64,000 bases of DNA from Myxococcales bacterium (GCA_021783235.1 JAJXUD010000003.1:1-64000); one strand, 5' to 3'. Numbered from the stretch's first letter, positions 27,474 through 35,589 are shown. Notes: generated by a model not told the origin, from the sequence alone. Numbers and translations are program-made.

Positions 27474-27851
27474 TCAACCGCCGGCGAGCTTCTCGCGGAC
27501 GATCTCGACGAGCTCGGCGTTGTCGAAGGGCTTGCGGACGAAGAGATCCGCGCCGGCCGCCAGCGCCTCGGCCTCCGCCTGCTGGCCGGGCCGCGCGGAG
27601 AGGACGACCACCGGCAGCGCGCGAGTCCGGTCGGCGCCCTTGATTCGGCGGCAGAGCTCCAGGCCGTCGACCCCCGGCATCGCGATGTCGACGAGGACGA
27701 GCCCGACGTCGCGGCCTTCGAGCGCCCTCTCGGCCGCCGCGGCGTCGTCGGCGCGGACGGTCGAGACGCCCTCGACGGAGAGGAGCAGCTCGAGGAAGTC
27801 GAGCACCTCGTGGTCGTCGTCGACGAGCAGCACCTCGCGGTGGCCGCTCAT
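27474..27851 (-). CDS. stand-alone response regulator receiver
   Basis: 125 residues, a single CheY-like receiver. VDDD near the N-terminus binds Mg; the phospho-acceptor Asp is in VLVDIAMPG; LSARPG supplies the Ser switch; the conserved Lys is in VRKPFD. There is no output domain. It overlaps the upstream membrane protein gene by 4 bases (ATGA), implying co-translation. The cognate kinase is not adjacent; the orphan kinases at 40.4-43.4 kb are candidates only by co-occurrence. Confidence 0.9.
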   Translation of the reverse strand: MSGHREVLLVDDDHEVLDFLELLLSVEGVSTVRADDAAAAERALEGRDVGLVLVDIAMPGVDGLELCRRIKGADRTRALPVVVLSARPGQQAEAEALAAGADLFVRKPFDNAELVEIVREKLAGG

Positions 27852-28321
27852 TCGTTCTTGACCATCCGGTCGATCGGCAAGAGCGCCTGACCCTCCTCGC
27901 AGGAGATCTCGAGCCGCCTGGGCTCGAGATCTCGGGGCGCGCGCTTCCCCGCGGCGCCGCCCTTGCGGAAGCGGCCGACCGGCAGCGTGGCGTGGTCGCC
28001 CGGTGCGAGCGTCGCCTGCCGGTAGACGTAGTCGCCGTTGAGCCGGTAGGTGACGTCGGTCCAGGCGGTGGAGCCGCCATTCATCACGAGGAGAACCGGG
28101 CCGCCGATGGCGAGATCGGCCCGGACCTGCGCGCCGAGGTGGTTCCCCTCGGACGGGCCGCCGAGCGCGACGGCCGCGACGGTGGTGACCGAGACGGCGA
28201 GCCAGCCGGCGACCAGCGCCGCCTGCAGCTTGAAGTAGCGGTCCTGGGCGCGAAAGGCCGAGAGGCCGTCGGCGAGCGCCGCGCGGAGGCGCTCCTTCAA
28301 GGTGGCGGGCTTTCCCGGCAT
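27848..28321 (-). CDS. single-pass membrane protein coupled to a response regulator
   Basis: 157 residues: a cytoplasmic, basic-amphipathic start (LKERLRAALADGLSAFRAQDRY), one transmembrane helix (about residues 33-53), and an extracytoplasmic beta-rich domain with YRLNGDYVYRQATLAPGDHATL. This soluble half resembles immunoglobulin-like modules but no family is recognised. The 4-bp overlap with the receiver gene suggests a functional pair. Confidence 0.65.
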   Translation of the reverse strand: MPGKPATLKERLRAALADGLSAFRAQDRYFKLQAALVAGWLAVSVTTVAAVALGGPSEGNHLGAQVRADLAIGGPVLLVMNGGSTAWTDVTYRLNGDYVYRQATLAPGDHATLPVGRFRKGGAAGKRAPRDLEPRRLEISCEEGQALLPIDRMVKNE

Positions 28322-28354
28322 CGCTTCCGGGAGGATATCAGATGGGCGGGCCGC

Positions 28355-29707
28355 TTACTTCTTCGCGAGGGTCGCGAGCAGCTGGTTCGCGGCCGCGTTC
28401 TCCGGTTGATCCGCGAGCACCTCGCCGAGCAGCTTCCGGGCCCGGTCGGTGAGCCGGTGGCGATCCTCCGGCGAGGCGGCGTTCATCGATCGCTTCACGT
28501 CGATGGCCGCGAGGTCGATCTTCGCCTGCAGGTTCTTCGGATCGCTCTCGAGGATGGCGTGGAGCTGCGCCTCCGCCCCCTCGAGATCGCCGGCCAGCGC
28601 GAGCGCGCGGGTCAGCAAGAGCCGAGCCATTGGCTTGCCGCCGAGCAGCCCCACGAGCGCCTGCGATTGGGCGATGGCCGTCTGGACGTCGCCGGCGTCG
28701 ACGGCGAGCTCCTCGAGCTTGGCGCGCGCCTCCTCGAGAAAGGGATCGCCGGCGATGGCCGCCCGCAGCTCCTGCGCCGCCTCCCGGTGGCGCCGCAGCC
28801 CGAGGTAGAGCTCGCCCAGGTAGAGGTGCGGCTCGGGCAGGCTCGGGTCGAGCTCCGCGGCCCGCTCGAAGTGGGCCACCGCCTGCGCGGCGTCGCCGAG
28901 CTGCTGGTAGGCGAGGCCGAGCGCGGCCTGGAGCGGCGCGAGCTGGGGGTAGTCCGACTGGAGCGCCTCGAAGACCTCGACGGCCCGCTGGCCGGCCTCG
29001 TGACGGTCGAGCCAGGACATCCCCTCCTCGAAGCGCGGCCGCGCGGGCAGGGGGATGCCGCGCTCGGGGTCGTGGAGGAGCCGCACGAGCTTGCGGCCCG
29101 CCTCGAGATCCTTGTCGGTGGGGAGCAGGGGTACCGCCGCCGCCAGCGACGCGAGCGCCTCGTGGTCGTGGCCCGTCCGGTGCAGCGCGAGCGACAGCGG
29201 AAAGCGCGGGTGCGGATCGGCGGGGGCGAGCGCGACCGCCCGCTCGAGCGGCTCGACCGCCTCGGACCACTTCTCGGATTCGAGCAGCGCGATGCCGAGT
29301 CGGAGCGCGAGCTCGGGATCGTTCGGCGCGAGCGCCCGGGCCTTCTGCAGCTCCGCGAGCCCCTCGCGCTCGCCGCCCGGTCCGGCGAGCAGGCAGAGGC
29401 CGAGGAGGTAGTGGCCGAGCGGCTCCTCGGGCCGGTGGGCCACCCGGGAGCGGGCGCTCTCGAGCAGTCGGTCGAGCCCGCCGCAGCGGCGCGTCGCGAG
29501 CACCTCGTGGCGCAGCGGCGCCCAGGCGCCGGGTTCGACGGCGAGGGCGTCGTGGAACTCGGAGAGCGCCTCGCACGGCTTGTCGGACGAGAGGTCGTCC
29601 AGCCCCTTCGCGTCGTCGCGGAGCGCCGCCTGGTGCGGCGGCAGCGTGGCGCAGCCCGCGGCGAACGCGAGCCACAGTCCAAAGCTCTTCACGAGGGGGC
29701 GGCGCAA
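28355..29707 (-). CDS. TPR-repeat lipoprotein
   Basis: 450 residues from the TTG at 29707; the GTG at 29692 is an equally possible start. A lipobox (LWLAFAAGC) follows basic residues. The remainder is Ala/Leu-rich TPR helices throughout, for example HFERAAELDPSLPEPHLYLGE. It lies 3 bases downstream of another TPR lipoprotein gene. TPR lipoproteins act as scaffolds in envelope assembly, secretion or motility; the partner here is unknown. Confidence 0.8.
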   Translation of the reverse strand: MRRPLVKSFGLWLAFAAGCATLPPHQAALRDDAKGLDDLSSDKPCEALSEFHDALAVEPGAWAPLRHEVLATRRCGGLDRLLESARSRVAHRPEEPLGHYLLGLCLLAGPGGEREGLAELQKARALAPNDPELALRLGIALLESEKWSEAVEPLERAVALAPADPHPRFPLSLALHRTGHDHEALASLAAAVPLLPTDKDLEAGRKLVRLLHDPERGIPLPARPRFEEGMSWLDRHEAGQRAVEVFEALQSDYPQLAPLQAALGLAYQQLGDAAQAVAHFERAAELDPSLPEPHLYLGELYLGLRRHREAAQELRAAIAGDPFLEEARAKLEELAVDAGDVQTAIAQSQALVGLLGGKPMARLLLTRALALAGDLEGAEAQLHAILESDPKNLQAKIDLAAIDVKRSMNAASPEDRHRLTDRARKLLGEVLADQPENAAANQLLATLAKK

Positions 29708-29710
29708 CGC

Positions 29711-30502
29711 TCAGCCGCCCGAGGGCGCCGACGACGGCGCCGCGGCCGCGGGGGAGCCGGGGAGGAGCAGCCGTTCGAAGCCGGGGTCGCCGCGCAGGGA
29801 GGCGAGCGCGGGGTCCTTGCGCAGCTCGGCGCGCTGCTCGGGCGCGAGCGCAAGCGCGTGGCCGAGCGCCTCGAGCGCTCCCGCCTTGTCGCCCTTCGCG
29901 AGCCGCAGCCTCGCGCGGCCGTAGTCGGGGAGCGGGCTCTTCGGGTCGAGCGCCTGGATCCGGTCGAAGGCGGCGCGCGCGCCGGCCTCGTCGCCGGTGG
30001 CCGCCATGGCCGAGCCGTAGACGAAGAGGACCTGCGGGTCCTTGTCGTCGAGCGCCTCGGCCGCCTTCGCGTCCTCGAGGGCGCTCTTGCCGTCGCCGTC
30101 CCGCAACGCGAGCTCGGCGCGGGAGAGGCGCGCGTAGAGGTTCTTCGGCCGGACGGCCAGCGCGCGCGCGAGGGAGGCGCGCGCGTCCCGGTCGTCGCCG
30201 GTGTCGCTCTCGATCCGCGCGATCCCAATCCAGGCCTCGATCTGCGCGGGATTGCGCGCGACCGCCTGTCGATAAGCCGCCGTCGCGGCCTGGCGCTCGC
30301 CCTTCTGGGAGTAGAGATCTCCCATCCGCAGCCAGGGAGCCGACAGCGTCGCGTTCTCCTGCGCCGCCGCCCGGTACTCGGCGATCGCCTCGTCCACCTT
30401 GCCCTGGTTCTGGAAGACGTTTCCGCGGGCGAGGTGGGTCTGGCCCGCCTGGTGGCAGGCCGGGAGGGCGAGGGCTGCGCAGAGGAGCATGGTGCGGCGC
30501 AT
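29711..30502 (-). CDS. TPR-repeat lipoprotein
   Basis: 263 residues. Signal and lipobox MLLCAALALPAC, then about five TPR motifs starting at LARGNVFQNQGKVDEAIAEY, with the typical Ala8/Gly/Tyr pattern, and a proline/alanine-rich C-terminus. It is first of a two-gene unit with the following TPR lipoprotein. It resembles PilF/PilW-type and other pilotin-like TPR proteins in layout, but no specific role can be assigned. Confidence 0.8.
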   Translation of the reverse strand: MRRTMLLCAALALPACHQAGQTHLARGNVFQNQGKVDEAIAEYRAAAQENATLSAPWLRMGDLYSQKGERQAATAAYRQAVARNPAQIEAWIGIARIESDTGDDRDARASLARALAVRPKNLYARLSRAELALRDGDGKSALEDAKAAEALDDKDPQVLFVYGSAMAATGDEAGARAAFDRIQALDPKSPLPDYGRARLRLAKGDKAGALEALGHALALAPEQRAELRKDPALASLRGDPGFERLLLPGSPAAAAPSSAPSGG

Positions 30503-30552
30503 GGAGGTCCCTGCTTAACCGAGACGCCCGGACGATTCAACAGCGGCGGCGA

Positions 30553-30582
30553 TTGACCCCTCCCCGGCGCGGAGGGTAGGAC
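30553..30582 (+). promoter_or_regulatory. candidate promoter of the deoxynucleoside kinase gene
   Basis: TTGACC (30553-30558), 18 bases, TAGGAC (30577-30582). The -10 ends 6 bases before the ATG at 30589, so transcription would start at the start codon itself. GGAGGG (30571-30576) could instead be a ribosome site for a longer transcript. Confidence 0.35.
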
Positions 30583-30588
30583 GCCCCC

Positions 30589-31200
30589 ATGTCGAGGCGT
30601 TTCATCGCGCTCGCCGGCAACATCGGCGCGGGAAAGACGGAGCTCTGCCAGTTCCTCTGCCGCCGCTACGGGCTGCGGCCGTTCTACGAGCCGAACGACG
30701 CGAATCCGTACCTCGCCGACTTCTACGCGGACATGAAGGCCCACGCGTTCAAGTCGCAGATCTGGTTCCTCACCCACAAGTTTCGCCTCCACCGGGAGCT
30801 CGAGCGGGAGGAGGGGGCCGCGGTGCAGGACCGGACCATCTACGAGGACGCCGAGATCTTCGCGCAGAACCTCCACCTGCGGCGCGCCATCGACGAGCGC
30901 GATTGGGCGGTCTACCAGGACCTCTACCGCGTCGTCTCCCAGGCGCTCCGGCCCCCCGACCTCCTCATCTACCTCAGGGCGCCGGTGCGGACCCTCAGGC
31001 AGCGGATCCGGCAGCGCAACCGCGACTTCGAGCAGGGGGTCCCCGCCGCCTACCTGCGCCGGCTGAACGAGCTCTACGAGGACTGGATGGCGCGCTGGAA
31101 GCTCTCGCCCATCGTCACCATCGAATCCGACCGGCTCGACTACCTGACCGACCTCGTCGACCGGATCGACGTCCTCGAGCAGGTGGAGAGGTATCTCTAG
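30589..31200 (+). CDS. deoxynucleoside kinase (deoxyadenosine/deoxyguanosine type)
   Basis: 203 residues with the dNK fold: P-loop AGNIGAGKTEL, EPNDANPYL (substrate-binding Glu region), QDRTIYEDAEIFAQNL (the DR[ST] motif), and a lid with RQRIRQRNRDFE. It phosphorylates deoxynucleosides for salvage. Substrate preference cannot be read from these motifs; the family groups with dAK/dGK. It is monocistronic between divergent TPR genes and the cellulase. Confidence 0.88.
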   Translation: MSRRFIALAGNIGAGKTELCQFLCRRYGLRPFYEPNDANPYLADFYADMKAHAFKSQIWFLTHKFRLHRELEREEGAAVQDRTIYEDAEIFAQNLHLRRAIDERDWAVYQDLYRVVSQALRPPDLLIYLRAPVRTLRQRIRQRNRDFEQGVPAAYLRRLNELYEDWMARWKLSPIVTIESDRLDYLTDLVDRIDVLEQVERYL

Positions 31201-31389
31201 AATAACTGGACTTCCATGGCCGAACGCTCTACGCGACGCGACGATCGCCGCGGGCTTCGCCTTCAGCGCGGGCGCGTGGCTTGGGAGACGGGGGAAGAGC
31301 GAGCTCAGCCGAGAGCAACTCTGGCCCTGGCTTGCCTACGGCCTGGGTGCCATCGTGCCGGGCGGTGTCCAGACGAGAGGAGAGTTCCA

Positions 31390-32898
31390 ATGAGGTCGAG
31401 GGGTTGGCGTCTGCTCGAGGTCGCTGCTGCCATCCAGCTCGCGGCCTGCTCTCAGGCGCAGACGTGCGCGCCCGGTGCCAGTGACGCTTGCAGTTGCGCC
31501 GATGGCTCCACGGGCGCGCAGGTCTGCCAAGTGGACGGCAGCTTGGGTGCGTGCGTCTGCACGCGGGGCGCGACGACCGGGGGCTCAGGAGGTTCGACCG
31601 GCGCCGCGGCTTCTTCCTCTTCGGGCGGCTCGCAGAACTCCACTGGCAGCGCCTCGACCGGCGCGCAGGCCTCCTCGACCGGCGGCTCTGGGTCGGGCGG
31701 AAGCTCCAGCGGGGGCGCCGGCAGCTCAGGCGGAGCGCTTCCCACCGGGCTTCACGTCGTCAACGGGAGCGGCAGCGGCGCGGGACACATCGTCGACGGT
31801 TCGGGGAACATCGTCCAGATCCACGGCGCCGACCGCTCCGGCACTGAATTCGCCTGTTCCTTCCAGGCCGGCGGCAGCGCAGCCGCGGGCTTTCCGGGCT
31901 TCTTCGATGGCCCGAACGATCAGGCCGGCATCGACCAGATGCTCGCTTGGCACATCAACGCCGTCCGGGTGCCGCTCAACGAAGACTGCTGGCTCGGGAT
32001 CAACGGCCTTCCCGTCAACGACACCGCGGCCAACTACCAGGCGGCGATCGTCGCCTGGGTGAAGCTGCTCGAGGCGAACGGTCTCCTCGCCATCGTCGAT
32101 CTGCACTGGGCGGCCCCGGGCAGCGAGGTGACCGACAGCAGCATCGGCCAGCTCCCGATGGCCGATGCGGATCACGCCCCAGCTTTCTGGAGCTCGGTGG
32201 CCGCGACCTTCGCCGGCGATGGCTCGGTGATCTTCGACCTCTTCAACGAGCCAAACATCACCGGCTGGAACTGCTGGACCTCCGGCGCCCCGGCCAGCGC
32301 CGGCTGCGCCCATGACAAGAGCGGGGTGAGCTACGCGGTGGCCGGGATGGCGAGCCTGTTGCAGGCGGTGCGCAACGCGGGGGCTCAGAACGTCGTGATC
32401 CTCGGCGGGCTCGCGTACTCGAGTGACCTGTCGCAATGGGTCTCGTCGGTTCAGAGCATTCCGAGCCTTCCTCCGCCTCTGAACGGCCTCTCCCTCGCCA
32501 ACGTCGCTGCCTCTTGGCACGCCTACGACTTCAACTCGATTGATTCGGGGTGCCCGAGCCAGTTCAACGGCTACTCGGCGACCTGCGACACCGGCCAGCA
32601 GACCGCCGCAAACTCGGGCGTCACCGGCGTACTCGCCGCAGGCTTCCCCGTGGTGATCGGCGAGATGGGCATCTCGGCCTATTCCGCGTCGACCGCCGCC
32701 CCCTTTTCTCCCGCCCAGATCACCGAGCTCGACGGCTGGCTCGACGGACTGATGACTTACATGGAAGGGCAGGGCCAGGGCTACATCGCATGGTCGTGGA
32801 ACACGGACACCCCGCCGCTTCTCATCACCGACTATGCCACCGGGACGCCCACGCCCGACTTCGGAGCGACTTACCAAGCCCACCTGAAGCCATTGTGA
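31390..32898 (+). CDS. GH5 family cellulase-like lipoprotein
   Basis: 502 residues from the ATG at 31390 (GGAG ribosome site). A lipobox (AAIQLAAC) is followed by a short Cys-rich segment (CSCADGSTGAQVC) and a Gly/Ser/Thr linker of about 75 residues. The catalytic domain begins LHVVNGSGSGAGHIVDG. FDLFNEPN holds the acid/base Glu and VVIGEMGIS the nucleophile Glu of glycoside hydrolase family 5. It probably cleaves beta-1,4-glucan (or mannan/xylan) at the outer surface. The preceding 189 bases (31201-31389) hold no gene I can see. Confidence 0.85.
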   Translation: MRSRGWRLLEVAAAIQLAACSQAQTCAPGASDACSCADGSTGAQVCQVDGSLGACVCTRGATTGGSGGSTGAAASSSSGGSQNSTGSASTGAQASSTGGSGSGGSSSGGAGSSGGALPTGLHVVNGSGSGAGHIVDGSGNIVQIHGADRSGTEFACSFQAGGSAAAGFPGFFDGPNDQAGIDQMLAWHINAVRVPLNEDCWLGINGLPVNDTAANYQAAIVAWVKLLEANGLLAIVDLHWAAPGSEVTDSSIGQLPMADADHAPAFWSSVAATFAGDGSVIFDLFNEPNITGWNCWTSGAPASAGCAHDKSGVSYAVAGMASLLQAVRNAGAQNVVILGGLAYSSDLSQWVSSVQSIPSLPPPLNGLSLANVAASWHAYDFNSIDSGCPSQFNGYSATCDTGQQTAANSGVTGVLAAGFPVVIGEMGISAYSASTAAPFSPAQITELDGWLDGLMTYMEGQGQGYIAWSWNTDTPPLLITDYATGTPTPDFGATYQAHLKPL

Positions 32899-32932
32899 GG
32901 GTCGTGATCGTCGTGGTTCTCGGCAGGAACAA

Positions 32933-33580
32933 CTAGGGCGCGAGCAGGAGCCGCCGCTCGAGGACGAAGTGGCAGGCGCTCGCCGCGATGACGAGCGCGT
33001 GGAAGATCTCGTGGTAGCCGAAGACCTTCGGGGCGGGGTCGGGCCGCCGCAGGGCGTAGATGACGGCCCCCGCGACGTAGAGCAGCCCGCCGCCGAGGAG
33101 GAGGGAGAGGCCGCTGACGCCGAGCGCCGCCGAGAGCTTCGGCAGGGCGATGGTGACCGCCCAGCCGAGCGCCACGTAGCCCGCCGCCGAGACGAGCCGC
33201 GGGGCCTGCACCCAGAGGATCGACTGGACGATCCCGAGGGCGGCGCCACCCCAGGCGACCCAGAGGAGCGCGACGGCCCAAGGGTGCGGCAGCGCGAGCA
33301 GGCAGACCGGCGTGTAGGTGCCGGCGATGAAGAGGTAGATGGTCGCGTGGTCGAGCCGCCGCATGAAGCGGCGCGCCGTGGGGCCCCAGGTGGGGCGGTG
33401 GTAGAGGGTGCTGATGCCGAACATCGCCGCGAGGCTCGCGCCGTAGACCGCCGCTGCCGTCGTCGCCCGCGCGCCGTGCGCCGACGCGACGAGGGCGATG
33501 GCGCCGGCGGTGGCGACGACGAAGGCGATTTCGTGAGAGACGCCGCGCAGGAGCGGCTTCGGACGCGCGCTGGGAGGCAT
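32933..33580 (-). CDS. hemolysin III / PAQR family membrane protein
   Basis: About 215 residues from the ATG at 33580; longer in-frame starts exist at 33592 and 33628. Seven hydrophobic segments with the family metal-site residues: LSHE-like GVSHEIAF, GISTLYHRP, RRLDHATIYLFIAGTYTP, and GYHEIFHALV near the C-terminus. These His/Asp/Ser residues form the zinc site in PAQR proteins. Despite the name, haemolytic activity is not established for most members; a role in membrane fluidity or lipid sensing is more likely. Confidence 0.88.
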   Translation of the reverse strand: MPPSARPKPLLRGVSHEIAFVVATAGAIALVASAHGARATTAAAVYGASLAAMFGISTLYHRPTWGPTARRFMRRLDHATIYLFIAGTYTPVCLLALPHPWAVALLWVAWGGAALGIVQSILWVQAPRLVSAAGYVALGWAVTIALPKLSAALGVSGLSLLLGGGLLYVAGAVIYALRRPDPAPKVFGYHEIFHALVIAASACHFVLERRLLLAP

Positions 33581-33653
33581 GCGCTTCACGCTAATTCCGC
33601 GAACGGTCGGCGCCTTGACGGCGATCAAAGCCGAGCCCTCGCGACGCGGCTGG

Positions 33654-34280
33654 TCAGATGTCGATGAGGTGGCCGTGCCGCCGCTTCTTCGCCGTGAGGT
33701 AGGCGTGGTTGTGCGGCGTCACCGCGCCCGGGGCCGGGACGCGGCTGCGGATCGACAGGCCGTGGGCCCGCAGCTCCTCGACCTTGCGCGGGTTGTTCGT
33801 CATCAGGTCGATGGGGCCGACCTCGAGCTGGCAGAGGATCTCGGCGGCCACGTCGTAGCGGCGCAGGTCGTCCGGGAAGCCGAGCCGCCGGTTCGCCTCG
33901 AAGGTGTCCGCGCCCTGCGCCTGGAGCGCATAGGCGCGGACCTTGTTTCCGAGGCCGATCCCGCGCCCCTCCTGCCGCAGGTAGACCAGCACGCCCGCGC
34001 CCGCCTCGGCGATCCGGTCGAGCGCGAGGTCGAGCTGATCGCGGCAGTCGCACTTGAGGCTGCCGAAGACCTCGCTCGTCAGGCACTCCGAGTGGACGCG
34101 CGCGAGGATCCCCTCCGGGCGCCGCACGTCGCCGAGGGTCAGGGCGAGGTGCTCCAGCCCGCTCCCGGGCTCCCGGAAGACCCGGATCTGGAACGTGCCG
34201 CGCCGCGTCGGCAGGGGCGCGTCGGCGTAAGCCTCTACGATGACAGACTTTTTCTCTTGCGCGGAGGCGCACTTCGCCAT
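33654..34280 (-). CDS. ribA: GTP cyclohydrolase II
   Basis: 208 residues from the ATG at 34280 (AGAGGTGG ribosome site; an in-frame start at 34331 lies within the promoter). Zinc ligands are in HSECLTSEVFGSLKCDC, and RQEGRGIGL and MTNNPRK are the GTP-binding and catalytic motifs. It converts GTP to the first pyrimidine intermediate of riboflavin. Unlike many bacteria it is not fused to DHBP synthase (RibB), which is absent from the window. Confidence 0.95.
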   Translation of the reverse strand: MAKCASAQEKKSVIVEAYADAPLPTRRGTFQIRVFREPGSGLEHLALTLGDVRRPEGILARVHSECLTSEVFGSLKCDCRDQLDLALDRIAEAGAGVLVYLRQEGRGIGLGNKVRAYALQAQGADTFEANRRLGFPDDLRRYDVAAEILCQLEVGPIDLMTNNPRKVEELRAHGLSIRSRVPAPGAVTPHNHAYLTAKKRRHGHLIDI

Positions 34281-34302
34281 GAGCCACCTCTCCCTCCCGG
34301 AC

Positions 34303-34331
34303 TCTATAGGAGCCGGGCTGCGAGGCGTCAA
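34303..34331 (-). promoter_or_regulatory. strong sigma70-type promoter of ribA
   Basis: On the minus strand TTGACG (34331-34326), a 17-base spacer and TATAGA (34308-34303). The predicted start is near 34296, leaving a leader of about 16 bases with the ribosome site. The leader is too short for an FMN riboswitch. Confidence 0.7.
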
Positions 34332-34356
34332 CCGAACCCGCCGTTTGGAGCAGGCC

Positions 34357-34605
34357 CCGGCTCAGGGCAGCTCGAGCCCGAGGTTCGAGTTCAGGACCCA
34401 GCCGCCGCTCGCGCGGGTGAGCGGCTGGCCCAGGCCGAAGTTCAGCTCGACCTTGGGCCAGCGGTAGACGTCGAGGGTGTAGACGAGCAGATGCTGCTGG
34501 GCGGCGAGCGGCTCGAGCGGCTGGACGTCCGGCGGGATTCGGTCCCAGGCGTCCTTCTTCACCACCGTCGCCCCGGTGAGCATGCCCCAGTCGAGGTTCA
34601 GCATG
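34357..34605 (-). pseudogene. chimeric fragment: outer membrane protein 3' end joined to a dctP internal piece
   Basis: Bases 34357-34519 are identical to 35786-35948 (C-terminal 53 codons and stop of the outer membrane protein gene), and 34520-34605 are identical to 36787-36872 (codons inside dctP encoding LNLDWGMLTGATVVKKDAWD and neighbours). Order and orientation are as in the intact locus, but the 838 bases between (35949-36786) are missing. The join keeps an open frame, so a hybrid peptide is possible, but it lacks any signal peptide or complete domain. It looks like a duplication with an internal deletion. Confidence 0.9.
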
Positions 34606-34616
34606 CAGGGCGTGGT

Positions 34617-34755
34617 GACGGACATCTGGATGCGCCCGTAAGCACAGGAGGTTGCGCGCGATCTCGACGCGCCTCGTGCGGCCTCCGGCGTATCATCTTG
34701 GACGCGGCGCACGGTGGCACGGGGAGGCGGGGTCGTCCGTCACCGGCCGCGCTTC
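34617..34755. repeat. left copy of a diverged direct repeat flanking the toxin-antitoxin pair
   Basis: About 139 bases aligning, with few gaps and roughly 80-85 percent identity by eye, to 35451-35589 (offset 834). The best conserved block is GCGCGATCTCGACGCGCCTCG. It begins 12 bases after the end of the dctP fragment. Bases 34756-34847, down to the toxin stop, hold nothing recognisable. Confidence 0.75.
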
Positions 34756-34847
34756 CCTGATGCGGAGAGAGCCGAGCAGCGATGGCCAGGGAGTCCGACG
34801 CGCCGTGGTCCCGACGACGAGATCCTCATCGAGACGGGCCGTGGGGA

Positions 34848-35129
34848 TCACTCGAAAAGTTCGGCGTGCGATCCCAGACGAACGAGTTGGAGCACGTCGG
34901 CGGTCGGCTTCCGGTAGATCAGCACGAGGTCGGGGCGCAGGTGGCAATCACGGTGGTCCCGCCACTCGCCCATCAACGGATGGTCACGGTTCGATGCCTG
35001 CAGCGCCTGGTCGCCTGCCAACCGCCCGACCACCTCGGCCAGCAGCCGGTCCAGCACCTTGCCGTGTCGCCCCGCCTTCTCTCTCTTGTGGTCCCGGCGG
35101 AAGGCCGTGGTGTGCTCAATCCTTCGCAT
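34848..35129 (-). CDS. yafQ: YafQ-family mRNA interferase toxin
   Basis: 93 residues, the length of YafQ/RelE-type toxins. It starts IEHTTAFRRDHKRE, as these proteins do. The active-site region has NRDHPLMGEWRDHRDCHL and PDLVLIYR, and the end GSHAELF matches the conserved His and Phe of E. coli YafQ. Such toxins cut mRNA on the ribosome when the antitoxin is lost. It overlaps the antitoxin gene by 14 bases, the usual antitoxin-first order. Confidence 0.9.
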   Translation of the reverse strand: MRRIEHTTAFRRDHKREKAGRHGKVLDRLLAEVVGRLAGDQALQASNRDHPLMGEWRDHRDCHLRPDLVLIYRKPTADVLQLVRLGSHAELFE

Positions 35130-35379
35130 TCAGATCCGCGAGCAGGCCGGACACCGAACGGGACGCGCGCAGCTTGCCCTTGCGCGCCTCCTCCATCGCC
35201 GCTCGGGTCTTCGCGTTGGGGACTCTGAGCTCGAAGGGCAGTGCCTGCTCGGCGGCCACCCGCGTGAGCAGGACGCGCACGGCGTCGGACACGGAGAGCC
35301 CCATCGCCGCGAGCGCCTTCTCTGCACGCGCCTTGACGCGCTCGTCGAGCCGGACGTGAACCATGGTGCTGGTGGCCAT
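35116..35379 (-). CDS. dinJ: DinJ/RelB-family antitoxin
   Basis: From the ATG at 35379 the product has 87 residues; a TTG three codons upstream is also in frame. VHVRLDERVKARAEKAL begins the ribbon-helix-helix DNA-binding half, MGLSVSDAVRVLLTRVA the helix pair, and ALPFELRVPN is the DinJ signature that leads into the toxin-wrapping tail. It should neutralise YafQ and repress its own promoter. Confidence 0.92.
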   Translation of the reverse strand: MATSTMVHVRLDERVKARAEKALAAMGLSVSDAVRVLLTRVAAEQALPFELRVPNAKTRAAMEEARKGKLRASRSVSGLLADLNAKD

Positions 35380-35381
35380 GC

Positions 35382-35415
35382 GAGACAATGTATCTCAGGG
35401 CCCAGGTGCCCGCAA
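35382..35415 (-). promoter_or_regulatory. toxin-antitoxin promoter with overlapping palindromic operator
   Basis: Minus-strand TTGCGG (35415-35410), 17 bases, TACATT (35392-35387). The predicted start is 0-2 bases before the antitoxin ATG. An imperfect palindrome, GAGACAATGTATCTC (35382-35396), covers the -10 and the start, where an autorepressing ribbon-helix-helix antitoxin would be expected to bind. Confidence 0.55.
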
Positions 35416-35450
35416 CCACCGCGAAGCCTCCGCGCGGGCGCGTCGAGGGT

Positions 35451-35589
35451 GTCGGACATCTGGAATCTACGGTGAGCACAGCAGGTCGCGCGCGATCTCG
35501 ACGCGCCTCGCGCGGACTCCGGCGTCTCGTCCTCGGACGCGGCGGACGGTGGCACCGGGATGCGGGGTTGTCCGTCGCCGGCCGCGTTT
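35451..35589. repeat. right copy of the diverged direct repeat flanking the toxin-antitoxin pair
   Basis: Pairs with 34617-34755 in direct orientation. Between it and the outer membrane protein gene (35590-35785) there is about 200 bases without a gene or recognisable signal. Neither copy shows the inverted core sites of an integron attC. Confidence 0.75.

Noticed and set aside
34303-34331. FMN riboswitch before ribA
   Set aside because: The predicted leader is about 16 bases, far too short for the aptamer.
34617-35589. Integron cassette with attC sites around the toxin-antitoxin pair
   Set aside because: The repeats lack recognisable RYYYAAC/GTTRRRY core sites and the expected inverted structure.
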